NCBI GenBank assembly: GCA_041391965.1
Contig: JAWKMZ010000005.1
Location: 62,001 to 126,000 of the forward strand
Length of the DNA stretch: 64,000 bases
Source: JAWKMZ01 sp041391965
GTDB lineage: Bacteria; Bacteroidota; Bacteroidia; Flavobacteriales; Flavobacteriaceae
Reading direction: 5' to 3'
A model generated the notes under the pieces. The model did not search any database and was not told where the DNA came from. It saw only the letters and a list, made by a program, of their open reading frames with translations. A program made the translations under genes and the position numbers. This document shows positions 34,881-43,919 of this stretch, one piece after another. The number at the start of each line of letters is the position of its first letter. Position 1 is the first letter of the stretch.

Positions 34881-35569
34881 TCTATTTTTAAAAGCAGGTT
34901 TGGATCAGGACAATTTGATAAATAAAATGCCAAACTCTGCATGCTACAAACACCTGGATAATCGCCTTTATAATCTGCTATGTCTTTAATAATTTGAAAA
35001 TGCAAATGAGGTGGATAATCACCATTCACGGAAGCATCACCCAAAGTGGCTATTTGCTGTCCTTGTTTAAATTTTTGTCCAACTTGTAAATTCTCAATAG
35101 ATGCCAAACTCAAATGCCCATATAAGGTATAAAATTCAACCGTATCTATTCTATGTTTTAAAATAATGGTTGGTCCATAATCGCCATAATTAGTATTGTT
35201 TTTAAAACTGTGTATTTCAGCATCTAAAGGTGTTAAAACAGATGAGTTAGCAGCCAACCACAAATCAATTCCCAAATGGATATTGCGCTCATTATCACTG
35301 TTTTGATGCTTAAAATGGGTACTGCGTTGGTAGATGTTTCGCATTTCATTATAACCGCCAAAACCAACTAAAGCCTGTTTATTTTTGATATAGTTTTGAA
35401 TGTAAGCTTCTAATGCAGATGACACACTGACATCTATCCTATTTAACTCAGTATTATGTACAGAAAGGTCTAAATGTGTATATGTATTTAAAGGAATGGA
35501 TGCATCAAGCACATGAAGTGGCTGTTTACTAATGCTGTCTAAAAAAGAAGAAAATTCGGTTGGGTTCAT
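34877..35569 (-). CDS. M23/LytM-family metallopeptidase without signal peptide
   Basis: 230 residues. The LytM core has the zinc ligands in NIHLGIDLW (H-x3-D, near 95-102), a catalytic TLYGHLS (near 150) and PPHLHFQ (H-x-H, near 182-188). The family cuts peptidoglycan cross-links in the periplasm, yet no signal peptide or membrane anchor is seen at the N-terminus, which opens MNPTEFSSFLDSISKQ. Either it is exported by another route or it acts on something else in the cytoplasm. No other plausible upstream start with a signal sequence was seen. Confidence 0.85.
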   Translation of the reverse strand: MNPTEFSSFLDSISKQPLHVLDASIPLNTYTHLDLSVHNTELNRIDVSVSSALEAYIQNYIKNKQALVGFGGYNEMRNIYQRSTHFKHQNSDNERNIHLGIDLWLAANSSVLTPLDAEIHSFKNNTNYGDYGPTIILKHRIDTVEFYTLYGHLSLASIENLQVGQKFKQGQQIATLGDASVNGDYPPHLHFQIIKDIADYKGDYPGVCSMQSLAFYLSNCPDPNLLLKID

Positions 35570-35653
35570 TGTTTTTCAAAATAGAAGATAAATTTACTAT
35601 TTTGAATGAGAAAAGGACTGAAAAATCATAAGATTCCTGCCTTCACAGGAATT

Positions 35654-37189
35654 TTATTGCATCATCACCTCGCTAAATTTAGCGTTGACTACAATGGTTT
35701 TGCCACTCATCAAATCGCCTGTAGAAAAAGAAGAAGTTGTGCTAGTTTTGTTTTTTGGGTGTTTTAATTTGGAACGGTTGCCTTTGTATTGCAAGTTAAA
35801 TGCTGTTTTTGGCAATATAAGTAAGGCTTCACTGTTTTCTAAAACCAAATTGAGATTGCTAAACGTTTCTGCAATTTTATTGATATCCAGCTCCCCAAAA
35901 CTTCCATCAATAACCGCATTTCCTGTTAAATCATTAATGCTCACATTAGACGAATTGGAACTCAACACCAAACGGTTGACGGTTTCAATTTGTGCTTTCT
36001 CCACATAATTGAGTTTGAGTTCACCCATTATCCAATTGGTAATAAGCACTGGCGAATACGAAACATTGATGGAAGTCTGGCTTCCATCAATGCTATTGGC
36101 TACTAATGCTGAATGTGAAATATCAGCTTTTAAATTGGTAATGACTGAGGCAAACTTGAGCTCACCATGTCTGACATTCATATTCAATTTTGCTTTTTTA
36201 GGCATTTTTATTTTGATTGTTTTTTTAATCTTTGTATTGACTTTGTTTTCAATACTGCGTTCAATGGCTTCGCGACGTTCTTTTATAGCTTCTGCTCTAT
36301 CACGCATCGCTTCTTGTCTATCACGCATCGCTGTTTCTCTGTTCTTCATGGCTGCTTTTCTATCTTGCATTGCTTGCTGACGCGCTTCCATTTGTTTTTC
36401 AAACCGTTCGCCCCAAACTTCCATTTTCTTTTGGTAGTCTTTTCCCCAATTTTCTTCAAAAGCTTTTCCCCATTCTTCCATTTTTTTCTCGTAATCTTTT
36501 CCAAACTTTTTACCAAAGGCTGCTCCCCATTTTTCCATTTCTTTGGAATAAGCTTCATAATCTGTTTCGCCAAACTTTTTTCCCCAAGCTTTCATTTTGT
36601 CCTTAAAGTCTTTGCCATATTGAGTTTCATAGTCTTTAGACCATTTTTCAAGATAGGCTTCGCCATCTTTTTTATAGGCTTCGTAATCAAAATTAACTGC
36701 TCCAATACCTTGAGGCAATTCTGGCAATTCTGGCATTTTTGGCATTTGAGGTGCGTTTGGAAATTGTGCCAACTCTGGTAATTCTGGCATTTCTGGCAAT
36801 TCTGGTAGCTCAGGTAATTCTGCCATTTCAAATTTCAAATCTCTCATAGCATCTAAAGAAGAGAGGTCATACCCTTCCCATGAATTTTTTGAACCTTTAG
36901 ATTGAATGGTTACTTCGCTTCCTGAACCACTTACTGTAATATCCCAATCATTAAGGGCTTTTTCAAGTTCTTCTTTGGAGAGTTTTTCGCCTTCAATATA
37001 AGCTTCAATTTCAATATTGTCTTTATTCCAAGTATCAATAACAATATTGGTATGACTGGTGTTTAAATTGATGGTGACGTCTTTTGTCGTATTGATAGTC
37101 TGTTCAATTTTTTGAAGTTTTTGCTGCGCTGACGTACTTAAAGTACCCAGAAGCAAAAGGATGATTAATTTTGTTTGTATTGTTTTCAT
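35654..37189 (-). CDS. Secreted repeat protein of an ECF-sigma operon (DUF4097-like ends, coiled-coil centre)
   Basis: 511 residues with a signal peptide (about 1-21, ending STSAQQ). Residues 25-110 and 330-511 are beta-rich with alternating hydrophobics, like the DUF4097/putative adhesin fold common beside anti-sigma genes. Between them lie three low-complexity blocks: a Pro-Glu-Leu-rich stretch (PELPELPE, 124-158), several copies of a WGKxFGKDYxKKME-type unit (about 180-265), and RDRxEAM heptads (about 268-310) predicted as a long charged helix. It follows the anti-sigma gene after 14 bases, so it is co-transcribed with the sigma factor. Function unknown; an envelope-stress sensor or structural protein is a guess. 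Confidence 0.8.
   Translation of the reverse strand: MKTIQTKLIILLLLGTLSTSAQQKLQKIEQTINTTKDVTINLNTSHTNIVIDTWNKDNIEIEAYIEGEKLSKEELEKALNDWDITVSGSGSEVTIQSKGSKNSWEGYDLSSLDAMRDLKFEMAELPELPELPEMPELPELAQFPNAPQMPKMPELPELPQGIGAVNFDYEAYKKDGEAYLEKWSKDYETQYGKDFKDKMKAWGKKFGETDYEAYSKEMEKWGAAFGKKFGKDYEKKMEEWGKAFEENWGKDYQKKMEVWGERFEKQMEARQQAMQDRKAAMKNRETAMRDRQEAMRDRAEAIKERREAIERSIENKVNTKIKKTIKIKMPKKAKLNMNVRHGELKFASVITNLKADISHSALVANSIDGSQTSINVSYSPVLITNWIMGELKLNYVEKAQIETVNRLVLSSNSSNVSINDLTGNAVIDGSFGELDINKIAETFSNLNLVLENSEALLILPKTAFNLQYKGNRSKLKHPKNKTSTTSSFSTGDLMSGKTIVVNAKFSEVMMQ
36711..36836 (-). repeat. Coding repeat for the PELPELPE block
   Basis: Imperfect units of nine bases (on the plus strand GGTAATTCT, GGCAATTCT, GGCATTTCT) repeat across the segment coding residues 118-160 of the 511-residue protein. 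Copy number could vary in frame. Confidence 0.75.
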
Positions 37190-37203
37190 GTGTCTTATTT
37201 GTT

Positions 37204-37782
37204 TTACATTACCTTCTGATGTTGGTCAGAAGTGTTGAGTTCATTGAGCTGTTCTTTAAAACGATACAGCAAGTTTAATCGCAATTTTAAATTGTCAATC
37301 AAAGCGCTCACTGTCAATTCGTTTGGACCCGATTCGGTCAACTCTACAGACAAGCGTTTGTATTCTTTGTTCAACTCTTCTAATTGCGCCACATACCCAT
37401 CAAATACTTCTTTATTGTCAGCTGTCAGCTTCACATTTGACAATTCAAGATTGATATTAGCCATGTAATAATCTTCCACTTTTTTTAAGTCAGGAGAAAT
37501 ATCACCTAAAGATTTTAGAGCAACTGCTTCATGGGTTGGCTCAACCACTTGACTTGGGTTTTTAAACACCTGATAAACTCCAAAACTCAGCCCTAAAAAC
37601 ACGACAACACTTGCTGCAATTTGATATAAACCGAATCGATTTTTGACTAATACTACAGGAAGTTGTTCTTCCAGTTTTTTAAGAAAACGTGCTTCGTGGC
37701 CTTCAGCCATTTTAGTAGTTTCGGTAGTTTGAGGTGTCTGATTGCTTTCAGAATCAAACAATTTTCTAAGATCTTGTGCCAT
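37204..37782 (-). CDS. Putative anti-sigma factor, single-pass membrane protein
   Basis: 192 residues. A soluble N-terminal 50 residues (DLRKLFDSES, then AEGHEARFLKKLEEQLP) precedes one membrane helix (about 56-74, IAASVVVFLGLSFGVYQVF). A periplasmic helical part follows with heptad-like leucines. Its start lies inside the end of the ECF sigma gene (17-base overlap), the standard arrangement for a sigma/anti-sigma pair. No zinc-binding anti-sigma motif (HxxxCxxC) is visible, so it is a divergent type. The role is inferred from context. Confidence 0.7.
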   Translation of the reverse strand: MAQDLRKLFDSESNQTPQTTETTKMAEGHEARFLKKLEEQLPVVLVKNRFGLYQIAASVVVFLGLSFGVYQVFKNPSQVVEPTHEAVALKSLGDISPDLKKVEDYYMANINLELSNVKLTADNKEVFDGYVAQLEELNKEYKRLSVELTESGPNELTVSALIDNLKLRLNLLYRFKEQLNELNTSDQHQKVM

Positions 37783-38314
37783 TGCTAATAGGTATTAATA
37801 GTTCTTGCAATTTTAAGCGTCCTCTTGATAATTGGGTACGTGACGCAATTTCTGTAATGTTCAGGATTTGGGCTATTTCTTGATGGTCATAGCCTTCAAT
37901 CAAAAACAACATCACTACGTATTTGTACTTTTCGGGCAACTGCTCAATGGCTGCCTTTACATCATCTACAGTAAGCTGATCGTCTGCTAACCAATCATCA
38001 TCTGTATCATCAACTACTTTAAGGTGCACCTCATCCAATTGCAACATAGTGTGCTTTTTAGATTTAAGTAAATCGATACTTTTATTGATAACAATTCGTT
38101 TTAACCAAGCACCAAAAGTTACTTCAGCTTTATATTGATGAAGTTTAGCAAAGGCTTTTATAAAGGCTTCCTGTACAATATCTTCAGCTTCCAGAGAGTC
38201 CTTCACAAATCGCATAGCCACCGCATACATGCCATCACAGTACTGATGATAAAGCTGCATTTGCGCTACACGATTGTTTTGCCTGCATTTTTCAATGATA
38301 TCGGGTTGAAACAT
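37766..38314 (-). CDS. ECF sigma-70 factor
   Basis: 182 residues. Region 2 is DSLEAEDIVQEAFIKAFAKL (about 39-58, key residues AED-VQEAF), and region 4 near 135-172 has the YDHQEIAQIL helix-turn-helix followed by SRTQLSRGRLKLQ. It directs RNA polymerase to a specific set of promoters and is normally held by its anti-sigma partner, here the overlapping downstream gene. No own-type promoter could be read in the 186-base upstream gap. Confidence 0.94.
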   Translation of the reverse strand: MFQPDIIEKCRQNNRVAQMQLYHQYCDGMYAVAMRFVKDSLEAEDIVQEAFIKAFAKLHQYKAEVTFGAWLKRIVINKSIDLLKSKKHTMLQLDEVHLKVVDDTDDDWLADDQLTVDDVKAAIEQLPEKYKYVVMLFLIEGYDHQEIAQILNITEIASRTQLSRGRLKLQELLIPISNGTRS

Positions 38315-38500
38315 GCTTTTGTTGCACTTTTGGTTAATTGGTTAGGTTCTTTATAAAGACGACGCAAAAAATGAAGTGTTGCAAATTATCATCATTTTAA
38401 AAAAATAATAGGTTTTTTTATAAAACTACGTTAAGAGCTTTAAACATCAACGTTTTTAAATTATCTTTATATCCTGAAATTTTTATAGCTATTTTTTATT

Positions 38501-39073
38501 ATGAATACGTTTTTAAAACGCCTTCTTATTGTTTTATCTATTGTTGCTTTAGGTCTCTTTTTATATTCTTATTTTGTTGAGAATATTTTTGAAAAACGTG
38601 CCAGCCCTAAAGATACGGTTCGGTTTGAATTAAATGATTTGGAACTTGAAGTTTTTTATAACAGACCCTATAAAAAAGGCCGTGAAATTTTTGGTGCTTT
38701 AGTGCCCTTTAATCAAATTTGGCGCACAGGAGCGAATGAAGCCACCACATTTACCACTAACAAAGATTTAATGGTTGAAGGTATGGAGTTACCAAAGGGA
38801 AGCTATACCTTATGGACGGTTCCTAAAGATTCGACTTGGGAAGTTATTTTTAACACCAAACAATATCCTTGGGGTGTTGATGAACAAATGAAACCAATGT
38901 GTGACCGAAAATTTGATTTGATGGAATTTGAAGTGCCTGTACATCATTTAAACACAACGGTAGAGCAATTTACTATTGCTTTTGACAATACTACAGACCG
39001 TTTAAAGTTAACCATGGCTTGGGATACTACTAAAATTGAAGTTCCATTGGACGTGATAAAAGGAAAACAATAA
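38501..39073 (+). CDS. DUF2911 domain protein, membrane-anchored
   Basis: 190 residues. An N-terminal hydrophobic segment (about 7-27) anchors it or acts as a signal. The remaining beta-rich domain carries the DUF2911 pattern: FYNRPYKKGREIFGALVPF (key YxRPxxxGRxIFG), WRTGANEAT, LPKGSYTLWT and the closing MAWDTTKIEVPL. Function is unknown. It faces the periplasm and is divergent from the ECF operon; meaB follows. Confidence 0.88.
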   Translation: MNTFLKRLLIVLSIVALGLFLYSYFVENIFEKRASPKDTVRFELNDLELEVFYNRPYKKGREIFGALVPFNQIWRTGANEATTFTTNKDLMVEGMELPKGSYTLWTVPKDSTWEVIFNTKQYPWGVDEQMKPMCDRKFDLMEFEVPVHHLNTTVEQFTIAFDNTTDRLKLTMAWDTTKIEVPLDVIKGKQ

Positions 39074-39159
39074 AGAGAAAACTCTGCATTTTGGGCCAAA
39101 AAAAGACACCACATACAACTGCTTTACACAAACAAAAGGGTGTTGTCCAATATGAAAGC

Positions 39160-40179
39160 ATGAACCAAGAAGTCATTAAAGCTATAAAACATAAACGTCA
39201 AGAACAACCATCAGCAGACCATTTGGTTACCGAAATTTTAAAAGGAGACATCACAGCATTAAGCAGAGCTATTACGCTTGTAGAAAGCACCAATTCTGAG
39301 CATCTTAAAAAAGCCAACAGCATTATCCAGTCTTGTTTGCCTTATGCCAACAAATCTGTTCGTATAGGTATTACAGGAGTTCCTGGAGTTGGCAAAAGCA
39401 CCTTTATTGAAGCATTTGGGACACATCTAACCAATTTAGGAAATAAAGTAGCTGTTTTGGCCATTGATCCAAGTAGTACGTTAAGCAAAGGCGCTATTTT
39501 AGGCGATAAAACCCGAATGGAAGACTTGGTAAAAACCCCTAATGCTTTTATTCGTCCATCTGCCTCAGGGACTTCTTTAGGTGGTGTTGCCCGAAAAACC
39601 CGAGAAACAATTATCCTTTGTGAAGCTGCTGGTTTTGATACCATTATTATTGAAACCGTTGGTGTTGGTCAAAGCGAAACTGCAGTACACAGTATGGTCG
39701 ATTTTTTTTTACTATTGAAACTTGCAGGTGCTGGCGATGAACTACAAGGCATTAAACGTGGCATTATGGAAATGGCTGATGCTATTGTGATTAACAAAGC
39801 CGATGGTGACAACCTTAAAAATGCGAAAACTGCCAAGGTTGAGTTTAATAGAGCCCTCCATTTGTATCCTAAAAAAATATCCGATTGGCAACCTAAAGTT
39901 CTACTTGCAAGCGCTTTAAATAGTGAAGGAATTGCCGAAATTTGGGACTTAATTAAAAGCTACATCAACCATACAAAGGCAAATACCTATTTTGACAACA
40001 ACCGCAAGGAGCAAAATAAATTTTGGTTACTGCAAACCATTGAAGAGCGTTTAAAATCAGATTTTTTTTCCATTGCTTCGATAAAACAAGAGCTAAAAAA
40101 GCAGTTACAACGCATTGAAGCTGGTGAGACGACACCTTTTTTAGCTGCTGAGTTGTTGTTAAGCATCAAAACAAAATAG
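39160..40179 (+). CDS. meaB: Methylmalonyl-CoA mutase-associated GTPase MeaB
   Basis: 339 residues from the ATG at 39160, the normal MeaB length. An in-frame TTG at 39091 would add 23 residues without family support. The P-loop GVPGVGKST lies near 69-77, IDPSST and ETVGVGQSE mark the switch regions, and NKADGDN is the guanine-specificity motif. MeaB guards and reactivates adenosylcobalamin-dependent methylmalonyl-CoA mutase. With the adenosyltransferase at 29.4 kb it indicates a functioning B12-dependent propionate/succinyl-CoA route. Confidence 0.95.
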   Translation: MNQEVIKAIKHKRQEQPSADHLVTEILKGDITALSRAITLVESTNSEHLKKANSIIQSCLPYANKSVRIGITGVPGVGKSTFIEAFGTHLTNLGNKVAVLAIDPSSTLSKGAILGDKTRMEDLVKTPNAFIRPSASGTSLGGVARKTRETIILCEAAGFDTIIIETVGVGQSETAVHSMVDFFLLLKLAGAGDELQGIKRGIMEMADAIVINKADGDNLKNAKTAKVEFNRALHLYPKKISDWQPKVLLASALNSEGIAEIWDLIKSYINHTKANTYFDNNRKEQNKFWLLQTIEERLKSDFFSIASIKQELKKQLQRIEAGETTPFLAAELLLSIKTK

Positions 40180-40243
40180 CATTCCATTATAAACCAATAG
40201 TCATTATTAAAACAATAGCCTATTTTTGTAAAAACTAATCTAT

Positions 40244-42220
40244 ATGTCTTTAAAAATTTTCCCATCCCGATTTAAACTACTCAAAACCTTTATTGGTATT
40301 TTTATATTGTCTTCTTTTATAATCCGTTTGGTATTTTTAATCTGGAATTTTAATGAAGTTGACACTCAATTTTTCGATTTAGCAAATACCTTTATCATCG
40401 GTTTTTTATTTGATGTTGGAACTGTTTCCTTTTTTACCATTCCATATATTATCTACCTTTTGATTATTCCTTCAAAATTATATGGCAGTTGGTTCGATCG
40501 GATTATTACCTATTTTGCGTATAGTTTAGGACTTATTATTTTTATTTTCTCCTTTTTTGCTGAAATCACCTTTTGGGATGAGTTTAAAAACAGGTTCAAC
40601 TTTATTGCTGTTGATTATTTGATTTACACCAATGAGGTTATTCAAAACATTAATGAATCCTATCCCATTCCACTATTATTATCTATCATCGTTGCCGTTT
40701 TAATCATCTTGCTTTATATCACAAAAAAAAGAAATGCGTTTGAGTTGACCTTTAATAGTGATACAAAATTCAAATCAAAATTATTACCTTCTACGCTATT
40801 CATCAGTATTGCACTCATTTTTGGGTTTTTTATTACCAATAAAAATGCAGAACAATTCAGTAACAGATACAATAATGAAATTGCCAAAACAGGTATTTAT
40901 TCTTTTTTTGCAGCCTTTAGAAACAACGAACTTTCATATACCGATTTTTACAGAACCATTGATATAAACAAAGCTTTTAGCATTGTAAAAGCAGATGTAA
41001 CCGAAAAAGGCGACCAACTCATAAACCCAAACGCCAATCAAATTTTAAGAACCATTAAAAATGCTGATAGCCTAAACACACCTTTAAAACCAAACGTTAT
41101 CTTTATATGTATTGAAAGCCTAAGTGCTAAATATTTAGGAACCTTTGGAAATACCAGAAATGCTACTCCAACTTTAGACTCATTAGCCACTAACAGTGTA
41201 TTTTTTTCCAATTTATTTGCCACAGGAACACGAACTGTCAGAGGTATGGAAGCCATCACTTTATCTATTCCGCCAACACCAGGACGCAGTATTGTAAAAC
41301 GTGACAACAACCACAATTTATTTACCATTGGTGAAGTTTTTAAGAAAGAAGGCTACCATCGTAACTTTTTTTATGGAGGCGATGGTTATTTTGACAATAT
41401 GAACAATTATTTTGGTGGCAATGGATTTGACATAACTGACAGAGGGCGTGGTTTTTTAATTGATGCTGATATTAAAACCACACGTACCAATATAGAAGAT
41501 GACGAAGTAACTTTTGAAAATGCTTGGGGTGTTTGTGATGAAGATATCTATAACAAAGTTTTAAAAGAAGCTGATAAAGCACACAATGATGGGCAACCAT
41601 TTTTTGATTTTGTAATGACTACCTCCAACCATAGACCTTACACATATCCCGAAGGGAAAGTAGATATTCCATCTGGAACAGGACGTTATGGTGCTATTAA
41701 ATACACTGATTTTGCCATTAAAGAATTTCTAAAAAAGGCCAAAACCAAACCATGGTATAGTAATACGGTTTTCGTCATTATGTCCGACCATTGCGCTGCA
41801 AGTGCCGGAAAATGGGAAATGGACGTGCAAAATTATCACATTCCAGCATTTATTATTAACGCTCCCAACATCAAATCACAAAATATTCATAAATTATGTT
41901 CTCAAATTGATCTATTTCCTACCTTGTTCGCCATTTTAAACTGGGATTATGATACCAATTTATTTGGTGAAAATATTTTAGCAATGACACCTAATGAAGA
42001 GCGTGCCTTTGTTGGAAATTATCGAAAATTAGGACTCTTAAAAGGCAATAAAATAATGATTTTAAGCGACCAGAAAAAGGCTAATTTTTACAATTGGAAT
42101 AAAGAGGATAACAGTTTAAACAAATTGCCAATGGACGATCAGTTTTTAGATGAAACGACCTCGTTTTATCAAGTTGCCGATTATTTATATCGCAATAATG
42201 GACTAAAATTAAAAGATTAA
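40244..42220 (+). CDS. Lipoteichoic-acid-synthase-like phosphotransferase (alkaline phosphatase superfamily)
   Basis: 658 residues. Five hydrophobic helices fill the first 205 residues (for example IFILSSFIIRLVFLIWN, YFAYSLGLIIFIFSFFA). The periplasmic sulfatase-like domain follows, with IFICIESLSAKYLG for the first metal ligand, GTRTVRGMEA carrying the nucleophile threonine near 330, and MSDHCA (Asp-His metal ligands) near 512. In Gram-negatives such proteins (OpgB, EptA, LtaS relatives) move phospho-headgroups onto sugars or lipids. The lipid kinase gene starts five bases after its stop, which suggests headgroup recycling. Confidence 0.9.
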   Translation: MSLKIFPSRFKLLKTFIGIFILSSFIIRLVFLIWNFNEVDTQFFDLANTFIIGFLFDVGTVSFFTIPYIIYLLIIPSKLYGSWFDRIITYFAYSLGLIIFIFSFFAEITFWDEFKNRFNFIAVDYLIYTNEVIQNINESYPIPLLLSIIVAVLIILLYITKKRNAFELTFNSDTKFKSKLLPSTLFISIALIFGFFITNKNAEQFSNRYNNEIAKTGIYSFFAAFRNNELSYTDFYRTIDINKAFSIVKADVTEKGDQLINPNANQILRTIKNADSLNTPLKPNVIFICIESLSAKYLGTFGNTRNATPTLDSLATNSVFFSNLFATGTRTVRGMEAITLSIPPTPGRSIVKRDNNHNLFTIGEVFKKEGYHRNFFYGGDGYFDNMNNYFGGNGFDITDRGRGFLIDADIKTTRTNIEDDEVTFENAWGVCDEDIYNKVLKEADKAHNDGQPFFDFVMTTSNHRPYTYPEGKVDIPSGTGRYGAIKYTDFAIKEFLKKAKTKPWYSNTVFVIMSDHCAASAGKWEMDVQNYHIPAFIINAPNIKSQNIHKLCSQIDLFPTLFAILNWDYDTNLFGENILAMTPNEERAFVGNYRKLGLLKGNKIMILSDQKKANFYNWNKEDNSLNKLPMDDQFLDETTSFYQVADYLYRNNGLKLKD

Positions 42221-42225
42221 TACAT

Positions 42226-43107
42226 TTGAAACATATTCATTTTATTATAAACCCTATTGCTGGTTCAGGAAAACAACGCATTACCGAAAAGTATTTGAGT
42301 CGTTTTTTTGATGCCAACACCTATGCCATTACCATAAAAAAATCGGACTACAAAAAACACGCTATCCAATTGACCAAAGCATCTATTGATGAAGGTGCTC
42401 AAATAATTGTAGCTTGTGGTGGTGATGGGACTATTAATGAAGTAGCGTCTTGTTTAATTAACACATCTGTCATATTAGGCATAATCCCGATGGGTTCTGG
42501 TAATGGTTTAGCTTCAAACCTTAAAATACCAAAAGATATTGAAAAAGCGATAGCGCTTATAAAAACTAATGCCATTAGTAAAATTGATGTAGGCCGTTTA
42601 AATCAGTATTATTTTTTTAGCAACACAGGTATTGGAATTGATGCACAAGTTATAATGCACTATGAAAACTCCAATGAGCGTAAGTTGATAAGTTATATAA
42701 AATCTTCCATAAAAGCTTTAAAAGGATTAGCCTATGACAATAGAGTGACAGTTCAATTAAATAATGAAACCATTACTACCTATCCGTTTTTGATTTTTAT
42801 TTCTAATTCTAATGAAATGGGTTACAATGTCAGTTTAACTCCAAATGCTTCATTACAAGATGGCTTGTTAGATGTCCTTATTGTATCAAAAATGAATAAG
42901 TTAAAATCGTTAGTGTTTGGGCTTCTTATTTTGTTTAAAAAGCATCATTTAATGAAAGAAGCGCAAAGTTACCAAACCAAGCATATTAAAATCCAACAGA
43001 GTCAAACATCAGGCTATGAAAGTCAAATTGATGGTGAGTTTTTTCATATTGAGCGTAATGAAATTACTGTATCACTCTTAGAAAAATCTTTAAATGTTAT
43101 TGCTTAA
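42226..43107 (+). CDS. Diacylglycerol kinase-family lipid kinase (YegS/DgkB-like), TTG start
   Basis: 293 residues. The NAD-kinase-like fold starts at once: MKHIHFIINPIAGSGKQ, then ACGGDGTINEVA near 62-73 and MGSGNGLASNL near 92-102, the ATP-binding and catalytic motifs. DGFL-type closing motif QDGLLDVLIV is near 215. The start is a TTG at 42226, five bases after the preceding stop; no ATG precedes the conserved core. These kinases phosphorylate diacylglycerol or related lipids. Adjacent to an LtaS-like enzyme, recycling of diacylglycerol is the natural inference. Confidence 0.92.
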   Translation: MKHIHFIINPIAGSGKQRITEKYLSRFFDANTYAITIKKSDYKKHAIQLTKASIDEGAQIIVACGGDGTINEVASCLINTSVILGIIPMGSGNGLASNLKIPKDIEKAIALIKTNAISKIDVGRLNQYYFFSNTGIGIDAQVIMHYENSNERKLISYIKSSIKALKGLAYDNRVTVQLNNETITTYPFLIFISNSNEMGYNVSLTPNASLQDGLLDVLIVSKMNKLKSLVFGLLILFKKHHLMKEAQSYQTKHIKIQQSQTSGYESQIDGEFFHIERNEITVSLLEKSLNVIA

Positions 43108-43113
43108 AATCAC

Positions 43114-43689
43114 TTAGCTTTTATTAGTCAACATTACTTTAAGATACAGGTCTAATTTATAAAATCCAAAACCTGATAAGGCTCCAAAAAGAGCGCCACA
43201 GAGTACATCTAAAGGGTAATGCACACCAACATAAATTCTACTAAAACCCATAGCAACAGACCAAATTATCAAAAGATAAAGCAGGTATTTATAGTGCTTT
43301 TTGAGCGCAAGCCCAACAAAAAAGGCTACAGCCATTGAATTGGAAGCATGCCCAGAAAAGAAGCCGTATTGTCCGCCACATCCTTTGCGTACCAAACGCA
43401 TCATATCTTTTAGGGTTTCTGTATGGCAAGGTCGCAATCTTTGGAAGCCATTTTTAACCAAATTGGTAATTTGATCGGTAAACAAAACCATAAGTGCAAT
43501 TACCAAAATGCTTATTAAAAAAGGGTTTTTACCCATTTTTTTATACATCAGATAAAGCAAGAGTACATATAAAGGAATCCAATAAATCTTTGTGGTATAG
43601 GTAAGCCAAAAGCCATCCCAAGTTGGTGTTCCTAAACCATTTAGATACTGAAAAAGCTCTGTGTCATACTGTAATATCTGCTCAATCAT
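43114..43689 (-). CDS. PAP2-family membrane phosphatase
   Basis: 191 residues with about five or six membrane helices. The three phosphatase motifs are present: KNGFQRLRP (K-x6-RP, near 76-84), FSGHAS (near 109-114) and SRIYVGVHYPLD (SR-x5-H-x3-D, near 147-158). Family members dephosphorylate phosphatidic acid or undecaprenyl pyrophosphate. It converges on the lipid kinase gene (six-base gap) and its start overlaps the upstream small gene by one base. Confidence 0.93.
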   Translation of the reverse strand: MIEQILQYDTELFQYLNGLGTPTWDGFWLTYTTKIYWIPLYVLLLYLMYKKMGKNPFLISILVIALMVLFTDQITNLVKNGFQRLRPCHTETLKDMMRLVRKGCGGQYGFFSGHASNSMAVAFFVGLALKKHYKYLLYLLIIWSVAMGFSRIYVGVHYPLDVLCGALFGALSGFGFYKLDLYLKVMLTNKS

Positions 43690-43916
43690 CAGGTGTTGTA
43701 TCTTTCAATTTCTCGGTCGTAAAAATCGGTCGCCAATTGGATTAGATTCTCTGTTTCTGATGCCAATTCTTTTTCATCATGATCATCAAATTCTTCTAAC
43801 CATTCAACCTCATCGTCTTCTAAATTGAGAATAAACCGAGGAAAATCGGTATGGATAATATAAATCGCCTCTGGGAAATCGGTATTATCGCCAAGTATAA
43901 ATTTTGGTAACTCCAT
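43689..43916 (-). CDS. Small acidic conserved hypothetical protein
   Basis: 75 residues, no signal peptide or membrane helix, strongly acidic in the middle (LEDDEVEWLEEFDDHDEKE). I do not recognise a named domain. It is placed tightly between MATE (three-base gap) and PAP2 (one-base overlap) genes, and is co-translated with them. Length, base usage and spacing support a real gene. Confidence 0.75.
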   Translation of the reverse strand: MELPKFILGDNTDFPEAIYIIHTDFPRFILNLEDDEVEWLEEFDDHDEKELASETENLIQLATDFYDREIERYNT

Positions 43917-43919
43917 TGC

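Noticed and set aside
36167..36781. 204-codon plus-strand open frame rich in Phe and His
   Set aside because: It is the antisense of the low-complexity repeats of the 511-residue secreted protein; no start context, and its composition is an artefact of the Lys/Glu-rich coding strand.
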